Shown: positions 36,148 to 45,098, counted from the stretch's first letter. The stretch: DNA of 64,000 nucleotides from Weissella kandleri (GCF_001438705.1 NZ_JQBP01000003.1:1-64000), one strand, 5' to 3'. Notes: generated from the sequence alone by a model not told the origin. Numbers and translations are program-made.

Positions 36148-36570
36148 CTAACAATTACCATCAGGCATGCAATGACATTGCACCACTTCTGGAGCGGTTT
36201 GTGCACGAGCTTGCAAAATATCTTGCATAGCAGCAATATCTTTCTGACTAATCGGCGCCATTTTCAAGAGCTCTTGTAGTGCATTACCTTGATGTCGATC
36301 ACATAGCCGCTTAAATAGTGCCTGTGTATATTCAATTGATATATGATCCTCATCTACCAACGCTGTATATTGATATTGCTTTCCCAGCGCTTGCGTTACT
36401 AAAAACCCCTTTTTTACCAAACGCGCTAACATCGTTTTAATCGTTGAGGCTGACCAATTGTGGTCAGGGGCCAATAAATCGCTAATCGCATGACTTGTTA
36501 ACCCTGGCTTAGCCCAAATTAAATTCATCACCGCAAATTCAGCTTCTGAAATATTACTGATGGCTTCCAT
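36148..36570 (-). CDS. copY: CopY/TcrY-type copper-responsive repressor
   Basis: 140 residues. N-terminal winged helix of the BlaI/MecI/CopY family (about 5-75: ISEAEFAVMNLIWAKPGLTSHAISDLL, WSASTIKTMLARLVKKGFL) and a C-terminal cysteine cluster CHCMPDGNC. In CopY the CxC...CxC cluster binds Zn in the repressing form and Cu(I) in the released form; here the last cysteine of the usual four is missing because the protein ends at CHCx5C. Two cop boxes lie directly upstream, so it should repress its own operon. AGGAG precedes the start. Confidence 0.9.
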   Translation of the reverse strand: MEAISNISEAEFAVMNLIWAKPGLTSHAISDLLAPDHNWSASTIKTMLARLVKKGFLVTQALGKQYQYTALVDEDHISIEYTQALFKRLCDRHQGNALQELLKMAPISQKDIAAMQDILQARAQTAPEVVQCHCMPDGNC

Positions 36571-36594
36571 CGATAACCAACTCCTTTCTTAATC

Positions 36595-36637
36595 TACATC
36601 TGTAAACAATGTTAGCCTTAGAGTCTACATTTGTCAA
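36595..36637 (-). promoter_or_regulatory. copY promoter with two cop boxes
   Basis: On the - strand: -35 TTGACA (36632-36637), 17-bp spacer, -10 TAACAT (36609-36614). One cop box, TACATCTGTA (36595-36604), is a perfect TACANNTGTA palindrome just after the -10; another, TACATTTGTC (36626-36635, one mismatch), overlaps the -35. Bound CopY would cover both promoter ends. Confidence 0.85.
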
Positions 36638-36656
36638 CACAATCACGCCTTGCCGC

Positions 36657-36693
36657 TAAAAAAAACGGTGAGGATATTCCTTACCGTTTTTTA
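36657..36693 (-). terminator. Terminator of the MFS exporter gene
   Basis: AAAACGGTAAGGAATATCC..CACCGTTTT on the - strand with a T-run; it also separates the gene from the copY promoter. Confidence 0.85.
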
Positions 36694-36708
36694 TATTAAT
36701 GTTATTGC

Positions 36709-38073
36709 TTAGGTTGTTAACCGACGCCATTGTTGATTTAACAACTTAATTGTCGTAATAAAGAGCAATAAGGCGATTACAAAGAGAACGGCCAGTAAGA
36801 TAACGCCATTGCGCCCACCAATCATGGCTCCATGCACTGCATCACTAGCCTGTCCCATCGCAAACAAACGTGCTGCCACAGCAGTCGCAGCCGCCCCTGC
36901 AAATTGCTGCAAGGTATTCATGACACTATTCCCATCCGCAGACAAAGTCTCGTCTAATTGACTTAAGGTAGCGGTCATTAAGTTATTAATAGCCATCCCC
37001 GAACCAATCATGGTCAAGACATGAAGGCCTAAGAAGACCCAGATTTGTTCCCATTGAAAGGCAATTGCTAAACTAGTCATGGCAATCGTTGAAGCTGTCA
37101 AACCGAAAATAATTGGCTTAACTGGTCCAATTTTATCTAAAATCCGTCCGGAAATGGGGCCTAAGATTGCACCGGTTACTGCGCCAGGGAACATGAATAA
37201 CCCGGCCACAGTTGAAGTCTTACCCAAGCCGATTTGAATAAAGCTTGGTAAGATAAAGGACAAGGTTAAAAGCATGGCTTGATATATGAGTACTCCATAC
37301 AATAAACGATCGAAAACACTGTTTTTAAAGACATTTAAATTCAATAACATTCGTTGCTTATTCAAGTAATAGAAAATGATTAACGCAATTAAGCTCCCAA
37401 TGAACCAAGTAATTGAAAGCTGTTCAATCGCTAACAAAAGACTGCTTAATCCGATTCCTAAGAACACAAAAGCGCCCAGGTTAAACTTTTCAGAACGTTC
37501 AACGGACTCTTGTGGCATAGCATATAACCCCATCCCAAATGAGATCAACGCCAAAGGAACTAAGAACCAGAAAATAGCTCGCCAGCCTAAGGTTCCCATC
37601 AAGACACCACCATAGGTCGGACCGATCGCTGGCGCAATGGAAGTCGTCATCGTTCCGATTCCCATCATGACGCCCCGTTTTTCCATTGGTGATTTTGTTA
37701 AAATAATATGAAACATTAATGGTAAGGCAATTCCCGTTCCCAATCCTTGCAAAAATCGTCCCGCTAACAAAATTGAAAGAGTCCCTGCAAAACTATCCAT
37801 GATAATTCCCATAAAGAACAAAATATTTGAAACAATAAATAATGTACGTGCTGAAAAATTACGAATAAAATAAGCAGATAAAGGGACAATAATCGCAATT
37901 GCTAAAAGATACCCCGTGGTAACCCATTGCACACCATTCGCATTCACATTAAATTCTTCCATTAATGCTGGAAAGGTAACGTTCATTGACGTTTCAATCA
38001 AAACCCCACTAAAACACATAATACCAGCCGCAATTACAGCGGCCAATACATGCCATTCTTTTGTTTTTTGCAT
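36709..38073 (-). CDS. MFS multidrug-type exporter, DHA2 family
   Basis: 454 residues with 12-14 hydrophobic segments. Markers: LIETSMNVTFPALMEEFNVNANGVQWVTTGYLLAIAIIVPLSAYF (TM1-TM2, typical of DHA2 drug exporters such as EmrB, QacA and LmrB), motif A-like SARTLFIVSN, GRFLQGLGTGIALPLMF (motif B with Arg), and antiporter motif C in TSIAPAIGPTYGGVL. The substrate cannot be read off. A ribosome site GGGGAG stands upstream. The gene has a long leader with a hairpin plus T-run about 55 nt before the start. Confidence 0.85.
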   Translation of the reverse strand: MQKTKEWHVLAAVIAAGIMCFSGVLIETSMNVTFPALMEEFNVNANGVQWVTTGYLLAIAIIVPLSAYFIRNFSARTLFIVSNILFFMGIIMDSFAGTLSILLAGRFLQGLGTGIALPLMFHIILTKSPMEKRGVMMGIGTMTTSIAPAIGPTYGGVLMGTLGWRAIFWFLVPLALISFGMGLYAMPQESVERSEKFNLGAFVFLGIGLSSLLLAIEQLSITWFIGSLIALIIFYYLNKQRMLLNLNVFKNSVFDRLLYGVLIYQAMLLTLSFILPSFIQIGLGKTSTVAGLFMFPGAVTGAILGPISGRILDKIGPVKPIIFGLTASTIAMTSLAIAFQWEQIWVFLGLHVLTMIGSGMAINNLMTATLSQLDETLSADGNSVMNTLQQFAGAAATAVAARLFAMGQASDAVHGAMIGGRNGVILLAVLFVIALLLFITTIKLLNQQWRRLTT

Positions 38074-38125
38074 TTTTAAACCACTCCCCTTTTTAATATA
38101 TTTTCAACCAGAACCTCAGACATTA

Positions 38126-38157
38126 AAAAACGGGCATAACCAAAATGATTATGCTCG
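38126..38157 (-). terminator. Hairpin with T-run in the MFS leader (possible attenuator)
   Basis: On the - strand GAGCATAA and TTATGCCC pair with one G.U and run into six T, about 55 nt upstream of the MFS start codon. No gene precedes it on this strand for several hundred bases, so it most probably interrupts the MFS leader. The same 300-bp gap (38074-38369) holds the lepA promoter and a GTGCC...GGCAC inverted repeat at 38221-38250 with the palindrome CAAGCGCTTG inside. Confidence 0.55.
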
Positions 38158-38327
38158 CCTCTTTTCTCGGTATACAACTAAATATACTATCTGTACGAAA
38201 ATATAAGTTAATTCTAACATGTGCCCCGACGCAAAGCAAGCGCTTGGCACCTTCTATCATCTGCACACGTAAGATTATTTTCCTGAGATTTGCAGCCCCA
38301 GCTTTCCTCAAAGGTAACTCGGCGTGG

Positions 38328-38338
38328 TATGCTATAAT
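38328..38338 (+). promoter_or_regulatory. Extended -10 promoter of the lepA paralogue
   Basis: TGCTATAAT at 38330-38338, 32 bp before the start codon; no good -35 is visible. Confidence 0.6.
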
Positions 38339-38369
38339 TATTATTTAAATTTTTTAAAGAGGTAAATAC

Positions 38370-40145
38370 ATGAGTTTCCCACAAGACCACATTCGTAATT
38401 TCGCCATTATTGCCCATATCGATCACGGTAAATCCACTTTAGCTGATCGTATTATGGAGATGACCAGCACTGTTAGTGATCGTGAATCAACTGCACAACA
38501 ATTGGATGACTTAGCTGTTGAAAAAGCGCACGGCGTCACTGTCAAGTCTAAGGCGGTTCGTAATTATTACATTGATGACCAGCACGATGAATATCAGTAT
38601 AATTTAATTGACACCCCCGGGCACGTCGATTTTAATTATGAAGTTTCTCGTTCTCTCTCGGCCACGGACGGTGTGCTTTTAGTCGTCGACGCTACTAAAG
38701 GTGTGCAAGCCCAAACTGTCGCGAATTTCCGTTTAGCAAAAGAAGCCGGCTTAACAATTATCCCTATTATTAATAAAATTGATAATCAAATGGCTGATAT
38801 CCAAAAAACTACTGAACAATTACTAGAATTAGAACCAACTTTTCAAACTGACCAGATTTTACATATTTCAGCGAAAAGTGGTTTAGGCGTTGATCAAGTC
38901 CTTCTAGCCATCCGCGATCAAATTCCGGCTCCCGCTGGTGACATCCAGGCTCCATTGACAGCGCTAGTTTTTGATTCTAAATTTGATCCTTATAAAGGAG
39001 TAATTGCGCAAGTGCGGATTATGGAAGGCCAATTGTCTGCGCAAACCAAGCAAGTCTTCATGGCTAGCCAAGTTGCTTCAACGAACAAAGAAGTGGGCGT
39101 CTTTACACCAGAACCCCAAGCTTTACAAACTCTCCGCGCGGGAGATGTTGGTTACCTGGTTACGGGAGTCAAAAATCCTGATAGTATTAAAATTGGTGAT
39201 ACCGTCACCAACGAAATAATGCCCGCAAAACAACCGTTGCCTGGTTATCAAGAAGTTGAACCAATGGTCTATGCTGGTCTATACCCTAAGGATACTGATT
39301 ATAAAGAATTCAAAACGGCGATTGAAAAGTTAGCCTTAAATGATGCGGCTTTTCATTATGAACCCGAACAATCCGAAGCCTTGGGGATGGGTTTTCGCGG
39401 TGGCTTTTTAGGTATTTTTCACCTTCAAATTATTCGTGAACGCTTAATGACTGAATTCGGGATTAACGTCTTAACGACGATGCCAAATTCAACCTTTAAA
39501 ATCACCTTGAAAAACCAAAATGAACCCGTCTATGTGGAAAATCCCATTCAGTTCCCCGATTGGTCAAAAATCAGTCTGGTTGAAGAACCCTATGTCCATG
39601 CTAAAATCACTTTACCCAACGAAATGTTAAATGACATCATGCGTTTAGCTGAAAGTCGCCGGGGAATATTAGAAGATTTAGATACGCTTGGTTCAATGGT
39701 CGTCGCCACCTATCTGATGCCCATCTCTGAAATTGCCTATGATTTTTTCAATGAATTAAAATCAGTTTCGCATGGTTTTGCTACGCTTTCTACTGAATCA
39801 GCCGATTATAATTATTCTGATTTGGTGAAATTAGAGATTGCCATCGACTACGCTAACATCGATGCTTTAACAATCATCACGCATCGGCTTAAGGCTGAAC
39901 GGATTGCTCAAAATATGGTCACAAAGTTACGTGATCTCGTTCCCCGGAAACTACAAGCCATGCCTGTTCAAGCAATTGTCGAAGGCCGCGTCATTGCCCG
40001 TGAGAACATTCCACCCCTCCGGAAAGTGGCCGCCAAAGGAACTAAGGTCTCTAAAAAACAACAACAGCTCCGGCGTTCAGGACAAGCTAAGGTGGACATT
40101 GAATTACCACAAGCTGTCTTTGATGCTATTTTAGACCTTGGATAA
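38370..40145 (+). CDS. Elongation factor 4 paralogue (LepA2-like GTPase)
   Basis: 591 residues, near the 600 of LepA. GTPase motifs: G1 AHIDHGKST, G3 DTPGHVDF, G4 NKID, with EF4-type EVSRSLSATDGVLLVVDATKGVQAQT. The G2 region reads HGVTVKSKAV where LepA has RGITIK, and the C-terminal YGGDI-RKRKLL segment that reaches the peptidyl-transferase centre is replaced by KGTKVSKKQQQLRRSG. It is therefore probably the second EF4 that several lactobacilli carry (called LepA2), not the housekeeping copy. Role is likely ribosome-associated. It runs against its neighbours on the + strand, with AAAGAGGT as ribosome site. Confidence 0.88.
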   Translation: MSFPQDHIRNFAIIAHIDHGKSTLADRIMEMTSTVSDRESTAQQLDDLAVEKAHGVTVKSKAVRNYYIDDQHDEYQYNLIDTPGHVDFNYEVSRSLSATDGVLLVVDATKGVQAQTVANFRLAKEAGLTIIPIINKIDNQMADIQKTTEQLLELEPTFQTDQILHISAKSGLGVDQVLLAIRDQIPAPAGDIQAPLTALVFDSKFDPYKGVIAQVRIMEGQLSAQTKQVFMASQVASTNKEVGVFTPEPQALQTLRAGDVGYLVTGVKNPDSIKIGDTVTNEIMPAKQPLPGYQEVEPMVYAGLYPKDTDYKEFKTAIEKLALNDAAFHYEPEQSEALGMGFRGGFLGIFHLQIIRERLMTEFGINVLTTMPNSTFKITLKNQNEPVYVENPIQFPDWSKISLVEEPYVHAKITLPNEMLNDIMRLAESRRGILEDLDTLGSMVVATYLMPISEIAYDFFNELKSVSHGFATLSTESADYNYSDLVKLEIAIDYANIDALTIITHRLKAERIAQNMVTKLRDLVPRKLQAMPVQAIVEGRVIARENIPPLRKVAAKGTKVSKKQQQLRRSGQAKVDIELPQAVFDAILDLG

Positions 40146-40166
40146 GCAACAACCTTTAAAATAAAC

Positions 40167-40219
40167 AAAAACTGCAAGCATCCCCATTCCTCTCGGTTTG
40201 AAGATTCTTGCAGTTTTTT
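40167..40219. terminator. Bidirectional terminator after the lepA paralogue and pepV
   Basis: AAAACTGCAAG and CTTGCAGTTTT pair around a loop of about 28 nt; A- and T-runs flank it, and the two genes converge here. Confidence 0.8.
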
Positions 40220-40235
40220 ATTAATTCAGCAGTCC

Positions 40236-41573
40236 CTAGTCTACCAAAAGATTCTTTAAAGCTTGGGCGTAAATTTCCATTGCCACCCGCATATCCTTAA
40301 TCGGCCAGTTCTCATTTGCTTGGTGCATGAAGTCAGGCGTGGTCGTCAACATTGCCCCGAAGGCCACACTATTCTTCATTGTCCGAGCAAAGGTCGCCCC
40401 ACCAGAAATACCTGGTTGTGATGTTGTATCACCAGTCACTTCCGCATACGCCTGCATCAAGGTAGTGACTAATTCACCTTCCTTTGGCACATAAAGTGGC
40501 TCCAAGTAATCAAAGTTTTCATACTTCATATCAAATGGCGCAACTTTGTCCACAATCGTTTGGATTAAATCATCATGATCCACTTGCACGGGAATCCGTA
40601 AGTCAATTTGCATTCGTGATTCTTTCGCATTAATTTGTAAGCTAGAAATATTAAAGGTTAATTGACCTGAAACATCATCTTTAATCACACCCAAAATATT
40701 TTCACCAGTTGCGTCTTCACCAAATTGTTTGATAAATTCCAAAGCTGGCACACCAGAGAAAACATCTGCTAGCGCAATCGCTAGGCGTAGCACCGCGTTG
40801 GTACCTTCTGGTGCATGCATGGCGTGAACCGAATTTCCTTGAACGACCAATTGACCATCTTGTTTTTCATAAGCAAAGCCATGTTGCTTGAGAGCTGCTT
40901 CCACCTCAGCTTGCTTAGGACCACCATAATTGGCTAGCCCCGGTACAGCGTTGAAAGCATTGACTAAGTCTAATTCAATTTCATCCGAACCTGGCCCGAC
41001 CAAATATGATTGTTGCAAACCTTTTTCAGCATAAACAAGTGGGAATTCAGCATCCGGTGCAATCCCCATCGTAATACCGGCTTCTTTTTCATTATACTTG
41101 GCCATCCCCCGCCAAAGAATCTCTTCATCAGTTCCAAAGATAAAGCGCACCCTTTTATTGAAGTGCATTCCTTGGTCTAACAAAGCCTTAATCGTGAACA
41201 AAGTAGCAATCGTTGGCCCCTTATCATCCTGACTTCCACGCCCGTATAATGAACCATCCTTTTGCGTTAATTCAAAGGGATTAGTTTTCCAAGCATCTAT
41301 ATCACCGGCTGGTACGACGTCGACGTGGCAAATCAAACCAAAAATTTCAGCGCCTTCCCCAATTTCAGCATAACCATAATAGCCTTCTGGATCAACATAC
41401 GTTTGATAGCCTAGTTCATCTGCAATCTTTAGGACTTCATCTAAAGCGGCCCGAATACCTTCACCAAACGGCGCATTGGGGGCTGCTTCAGTATTATACG
41501 AGGGCTTAGCAACTAAACGACTAAGCGCTTGAATCGCTTGTTTTTGAACATCATCTGAAATATAGTTCTGCAT
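40236..41573 (-). CDS. pepV: M20 dipeptidase PepV
   Basis: 445 residues, cytosolic zinc dipeptidase that splits dipeptides, including beta-Ala-His types. Metal-site motifs: CHVDVVPAGD (His and Asp, about 83-92), GRGSQDDKGP (bridging Asp, about 115), TDEEILWRGM (catalytic and ligand Glu, about 150), APDAEFP and late TTTPDFMHQANE with the last His. Length and the inserted lid domain fit PepV of lactococci and lactobacilli. It follows a YfcC-type transporter by 12 bp, suggesting a transport-and-hydrolysis unit for peptides or amino acid derivatives. Confidence 0.92.
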   Translation of the reverse strand: MQNYISDDVQKQAIQALSRLVAKPSYNTEAAPNAPFGEGIRAALDEVLKIADELGYQTYVDPEGYYGYAEIGEGAEIFGLICHVDVVPAGDIDAWKTNPFELTQKDGSLYGRGSQDDKGPTIATLFTIKALLDQGMHFNKRVRFIFGTDEEILWRGMAKYNEKEAGITMGIAPDAEFPLVYAEKGLQQSYLVGPGSDEIELDLVNAFNAVPGLANYGGPKQAEVEAALKQHGFAYEKQDGQLVVQGNSVHAMHAPEGTNAVLRLAIALADVFSGVPALEFIKQFGEDATGENILGVIKDDVSGQLTFNISSLQINAKESRMQIDLRIPVQVDHDDLIQTIVDKVAPFDMKYENFDYLEPLYVPKEGELVTTLMQAYAEVTGDTTSQPGISGGATFARTMKNSVAFGAMLTTTPDFMHQANENWPIKDMRVAMEIYAQALKNLLVD

Positions 41574-41585
41574 GATTATTTCTCC

Positions 41586-43088
41586 TTAAATTAAAGTACA
41601 AATTACCAGGAATCCAATCGTAACAACTAATAAAATCCCCATCAATTTAGCAGTAAACTTAAGCCAAGTCACGATATCAACATGGGCAATGGCCAAAGCT
41701 CCCATCACAATCCCTGATGTAGGTGTAATGACGTTCACCCAACCAACGGCGGCTTGATAGGCTGTAATAATTAGGTCGGGCGCAACCCCAGAAAACTTTC
41801 CTAAAGGTCCCATAATTCCCATTGTCGCCGCTGCTAAACCAGACGTTGATGGAATTAAAAATGACATTGGAATGTAGAAGAAGAACGTTAAAACAATGAA
41901 AATTCCAGCAGGCAAATGTTGTAGCCCCTGTTCACCGGCATGCAAAACAGTCGCTGTAATATAACCATCACTCATAATGAATTGAATTCCACGGGCCACC
42001 GCAATCACAATCGCCACGCTTAAGAATTCATTCATCCCGCCTAAGAAGGCATCGATAAAGGTACTTTCCTTCATATGGTAAACAAACATGACCACCACTG
42101 ACATAAAGAGGAACAACATCGTCATTTCTCCAAAGTACCAAGTTCCAAAGGGCACCATATCCCGACCTAAGAAATCTCCTAAGAATGGGATACCCGTTAA
42201 CCATTTAGTAAATGAATCAAAGAACGTCCAATGTTCATTAATACTACTCCAAGGAACAATTCCAATCACCATCAATAAGAAAGTGATTCCAAAGATCCAA
42301 AGCACCGCTTTTTGCCGACCAGACATTTCTGTTCCAGCATCATCACTTGAAAGTGCAAACTCAGCTAAATCTGTTTCACGTTGGTTATAAACCATTGATT
42401 TTGATGGATCTTGCTTCACCTTGCTGGCATAGCGCATCACATACACAATACTAATCGTAACCGTAATAACAAACAAAAGTAGGCGTGGAATCAAACCATC
42501 ACCCGGTGACAGATTCAAACTCTGTGAAGCCACTCCAGTCGCAAAGGGGTTCACCGTAGAGGCTAACACCCCAACCTGTGAACCAATCAGCGCAATCGCA
42601 ATCGCCACTAATGAGTCAAAACCTACGCTAATCATCACTGCAATCAAAATAGGATAAAAGGCAATCGTTTCTTCACCCATTCCATAGGTTGAACCACCAA
42701 TCGCAAATAAAATCATCAAAAGTGGAATCATCAGTTTTTCTTTTCCTGCGTATTTTCGCAAGGTTGATGAAATTCCATCATCTAAGGCTTTGGTCTTATT
42801 CACAACTCCCAAGAATCCACCAATCACTAAAATGAATAATGAAATTGAGATGGTTCCATCAGCTGTATCCGTCCCTACCATTCCTTTAATCGGGGCCATG
42901 AACACATCCCATACACCTTGGGGATTAGCTGCTCGGGTATGATAAGTCCCAGCAATAATCTCCCCCGCTTTATTCGTAGCGTATTCACCAGCGGGGATAA
43001 TCCACGTTAAAATAGCTACCGCAATGATTAGAAAAAATAGAATTGTAAACGAAGATGGCATCTGAAATTTTTTCTTTTTTCCATGCAT
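41586..43088 (-). CDS. YfcC-family membrane transporter
   Basis: 500 residues with about twelve TM segments. Patterns of the YfcC/ArcD-like (DcuC-related) family are seen: FTILFFLIIAVAILTWIIPAGEY at the N-terminus, LFILVIGGFLGVVNKTKALDDGI, FAIGGSTYGMGEETIAFYPILIAVMISVGFDSLVAIAIALIGSQVGVLASTVNPFATGVAS and the late IPSTSGLAAATMGIMGPL with GWVNVITPTSGIVMGALAIA. Members are thought to move basic amino acids, peptides or C4-dicarboxylates; pairing with pepV in one operon favours a dipeptide or amino acid substrate. I infer this only from context. Confidence 0.82.
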   Translation of the reverse strand: MHGKKKKFQMPSSFTILFFLIIAVAILTWIIPAGEYATNKAGEIIAGTYHTRAANPQGVWDVFMAPIKGMVGTDTADGTISISLFILVIGGFLGVVNKTKALDDGISSTLRKYAGKEKLMIPLLMILFAIGGSTYGMGEETIAFYPILIAVMISVGFDSLVAIAIALIGSQVGVLASTVNPFATGVASQSLNLSPGDGLIPRLLLFVITVTISIVYVMRYASKVKQDPSKSMVYNQRETDLAEFALSSDDAGTEMSGRQKAVLWIFGITFLLMVIGIVPWSSINEHWTFFDSFTKWLTGIPFLGDFLGRDMVPFGTWYFGEMTMLFLFMSVVVMFVYHMKESTFIDAFLGGMNEFLSVAIVIAVARGIQFIMSDGYITATVLHAGEQGLQHLPAGIFIVLTFFFYIPMSFLIPSTSGLAAATMGIMGPLGKFSGVAPDLIITAYQAAVGWVNVITPTSGIVMGALAIAHVDIVTWLKFTAKLMGILLVVTIGFLVICTLI

Positions 43089-43265
43089 AAATCTACTCCT
43101 TTTTATTTGTGCAAAATCTAACTTTACCTATATAATAGCTTAATTCACCTTGATTTGGAAGCAATTAATTAAAATTGTTTAATTTTTGCATACGTTTCCA
43201 TTCGCGCCCATCTTAACTTATCTTTTTGACCGACACGTTGCCTTCCTTGGGCCAATACCACAAAA

Positions 43266-43302
43266 AAAGACAGGCTTCAGCCCATCGCTAAACCCTGTCT
43301 TA
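43266..43302 (-). terminator. Terminator of the nucleotidase-aldolase operon
   Basis: On the - strand AAGACAGG pairs with CCTGTCTT around a structured loop and is followed by seven T. Confidence 0.85.
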
Positions 43303-43308
43303 ATTCCA

Positions 43309-44190
43309 TTAGATTCGGTTAGCATTGCCAAAAACTGCAATCCGTTCATCTAAAGCTTGTTCAATGGCGGTTACACCAGGCTTCAAGAATTTGCGTGGAT
43401 CATAATTTTTACCGCTGAGATCTTGATCGGTCTCTACAAACTGCCGCGTGGCATTATGGAATGCTAATTGTAACTCAGTATTGACGTTCACCTTGGCCAC
43501 ACCTAATTGAATGGCAGCTTGAATTTGGTCATCTGGAATTCCAGATGCGCCATGTAAAACAATTGGCATCGCCTGACCACGTGCTGTCGTCACGGCTGCT
43601 GATAATTGCTCGAGATGATCCAAATGAAGCCCGCGCCAATTTTGAGGATAAATTCCATGAATATTACCAATCCCGGCTGCTAAAAAATCAATCCCCGTTT
43701 CCGTCATCAAAACCGCATCATCAATGGCAGCTAATTCACCTTCACCGACAACCCCGTCTTCTTCTCCACCAATTGAACCAACTTCAGCTTCCACTGATAC
43801 ATTGGCGGCTTGAGCCCGGGCCACAATTTCCTTTGTTTTAGCTAAATTTTCGGCTAAAGGAAGTGCTGAACCGTCAAACATCACCGACGTAAAACCTGCT
43901 TCAATTGCTTGTTTTGCCCCTTCATATGTCCCATGATCCAAATGAATCGCGATGGGTACCGTAATTTCCAAGGCTTCATCTAAATTTCGCACTAAATTAG
44001 CTACAACCTTAAAACCACCCATATATTGGACCGCTCCCATTGAAACGGCCAAGATGGTGGGGGCTTGGTTTTCTTGCGCCCGCCTCAAAATTGCCTGCGT
44101 CCATTCCAAATTATTAGTATTAAAAGCTCCTAAGGCATAGTGGCCTTTCTGGGCCTTTTGCATCATCTGTTTCGCATTTTGAATTGTCAT
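43309..44190 (-). CDS. fba: Class II fructose-bisphosphate aldolase
   Basis: 293 residues; zinc aldolase that splits fructose-1,6-bisphosphate into DHAP and glyceraldehyde-3-phosphate. Seen: PIAIHLDHGTYEGAKQAIEAGFTSVMFDGS (zinc His and catalytic Asp), EAEVGSIGGEEDGV, GIGNIHGIYPQ (zinc His), IVLHGASGIPD (zinc His, phosphate loop) and KVNVNTELQ. Presence of this gene means that full glycolysis is possible, unlike many obligate heterofermenters. It lies 27 bp after a HAD nucleotidase gene, an unusual partner, and is ended by a terminator. Confidence 0.95.
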   Translation of the reverse strand: MTIQNAKQMMQKAQKGHYALGAFNTNNLEWTQAILRRAQENQAPTILAVSMGAVQYMGGFKVVANLVRNLDEALEITVPIAIHLDHGTYEGAKQAIEAGFTSVMFDGSALPLAENLAKTKEIVARAQAANVSVEAEVGSIGGEEDGVVGEGELAAIDDAVLMTETGIDFLAAGIGNIHGIYPQNWRGLHLDHLEQLSAAVTTARGQAMPIVLHGASGIPDDQIQAAIQLGVAKVNVNTELQLAFHNATRQFVETDQDLSGKNYDPRKFLKPGVTAIEQALDERIAVFGNANRI

Positions 44191-44217
44191 CTTAATTCCT
44201 CCTCCTTACCAGTGCAA

Positions 44218-44835
44218 TCACTTTTCCCAGGCTTCTTTTTGAAAATCATCCATGGGTCCGTGCAATTTGAGATGCCGAATTTGATTGGCTTTCAGTAAAG
44301 CTGTCCGAATATTAATATTTTGTGTTTGATAAACCTTGGCGGTCGCAATCAGTAGGTCAACTAAACCGTCATCAGCTCCCCACCGCATTTTTTCATCATA
44401 GTTATATTGAAGCCAAGCCGTACCTAATTCATTATCTTCCCAAGCCGCGGCACCATGATAAGGACGATCATCAACTAAAATACCTCCTTCAGCTCGGGCT
44501 AAGCCTTTATCGTGCGTCATAATTACCCGTTTATAAAAGAAGCTTTGTTCGTCATTACCGAAATATTCATGCAACCATGCGAGTTTATCACTCCAAGCGC
44601 TGATGTTATTCCAAGGCGCTGTGGTTAAAATATATAAGTCATAATACACACTTAATTGTTGCAAGGCTTCCATTAAATGTGGCAATGGCTTTAAATTCCT
44701 AAAAATTCCTGGAATTTGATCTGGTTTAGCAAGTCCTAACGTGGTCGCTTGTTCCGTTGCTGGATTTAACACAGCTAAAGTATCAACCATCGTGTTATCC
44801 ATATCTAAAAATAATTTTGGTTTACGATTATTCAT
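44218..44835 (-). CDS. HAD-family 5'(3')-nucleotidase-like protein
   Basis: 205 residues. HAD motif I DMDNTMVDT at about 11-19, motif II in LYILTTAPW (Thr), and late ILVDDRPYHGAAAW with the acidic pair of motif IV. WNNISAWSDKLAWLHEYFG is close to the NT5C-type deoxyribonucleotidases, which dephosphorylate deoxynucleoside monophosphates. Exact substrate unknown. It is the first gene of the unit with fba and has its own promoter. Confidence 0.82.
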   Translation of the reverse strand: MNNRKPKLFLDMDNTMVDTLAVLNPATEQATTLGLAKPDQIPGIFRNLKPLPHLMEALQQLSVYYDLYILTTAPWNNISAWSDKLAWLHEYFGNDEQSFFYKRVIMTHDKGLARAEGGILVDDRPYHGAAAWEDNELGTAWLQYNYDEKMRWGADDGLVDLLIATAKVYQTQNINIRTALLKANQIRHLKLHGPMDDFQKEAWEK

Positions 44836-44879
44836 TTTACCCTCCGACTATATGAATTGGTATACATATAATAGGACTT

Positions 44880-44908
44880 ATTATAGCGCGTTGGTTGTGA
44901 AAAAACAA
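44880..44908 (-). promoter_or_regulatory. Promoter of the nucleotidase-fba operon
   Basis: On the - strand TTGTTT (44903-44908), 17-bp spacer, TATAAT (44880-44885). The rest of the gap up to the rpsN terminator shows nothing I can name. Confidence 0.7.
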
Positions 44909-45065
44909 ATTATTTTTAAGATCTGACAAAAAGAACCAAAGTGTTTGTATCAACTGTTATATTTTTTCACAAAGCCAAACGAAATGTGAAAAACATTATC
45001 TATATTAAGTTTATTTTGAAAATTGGTCTAGGTTGCATTTGAGCATTCAATACCTTTTTCGACAC

Positions 45066-45098
45066 AAAAAAACCATGAGTATCATATACCCATGGTTT
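45066..45098 (-). terminator. Terminator of the rpmG-rpsN operon
   Basis: AAACCATG..GTAT and ATAC..CATGGTTT pair on the - strand, followed by seven T. Confidence 0.88.

Noticed and set aside
38370..40145. Housekeeping LepA
   Set aside because: The changed G2 and C-terminal motifs point to the second EF4 paralogue, so no lepA symbol was given.
43190..43205. cre-like sequence upstream of the YfcC-type transporter gene
   Set aside because: At least three defined positions differ from the CcpA consensus.
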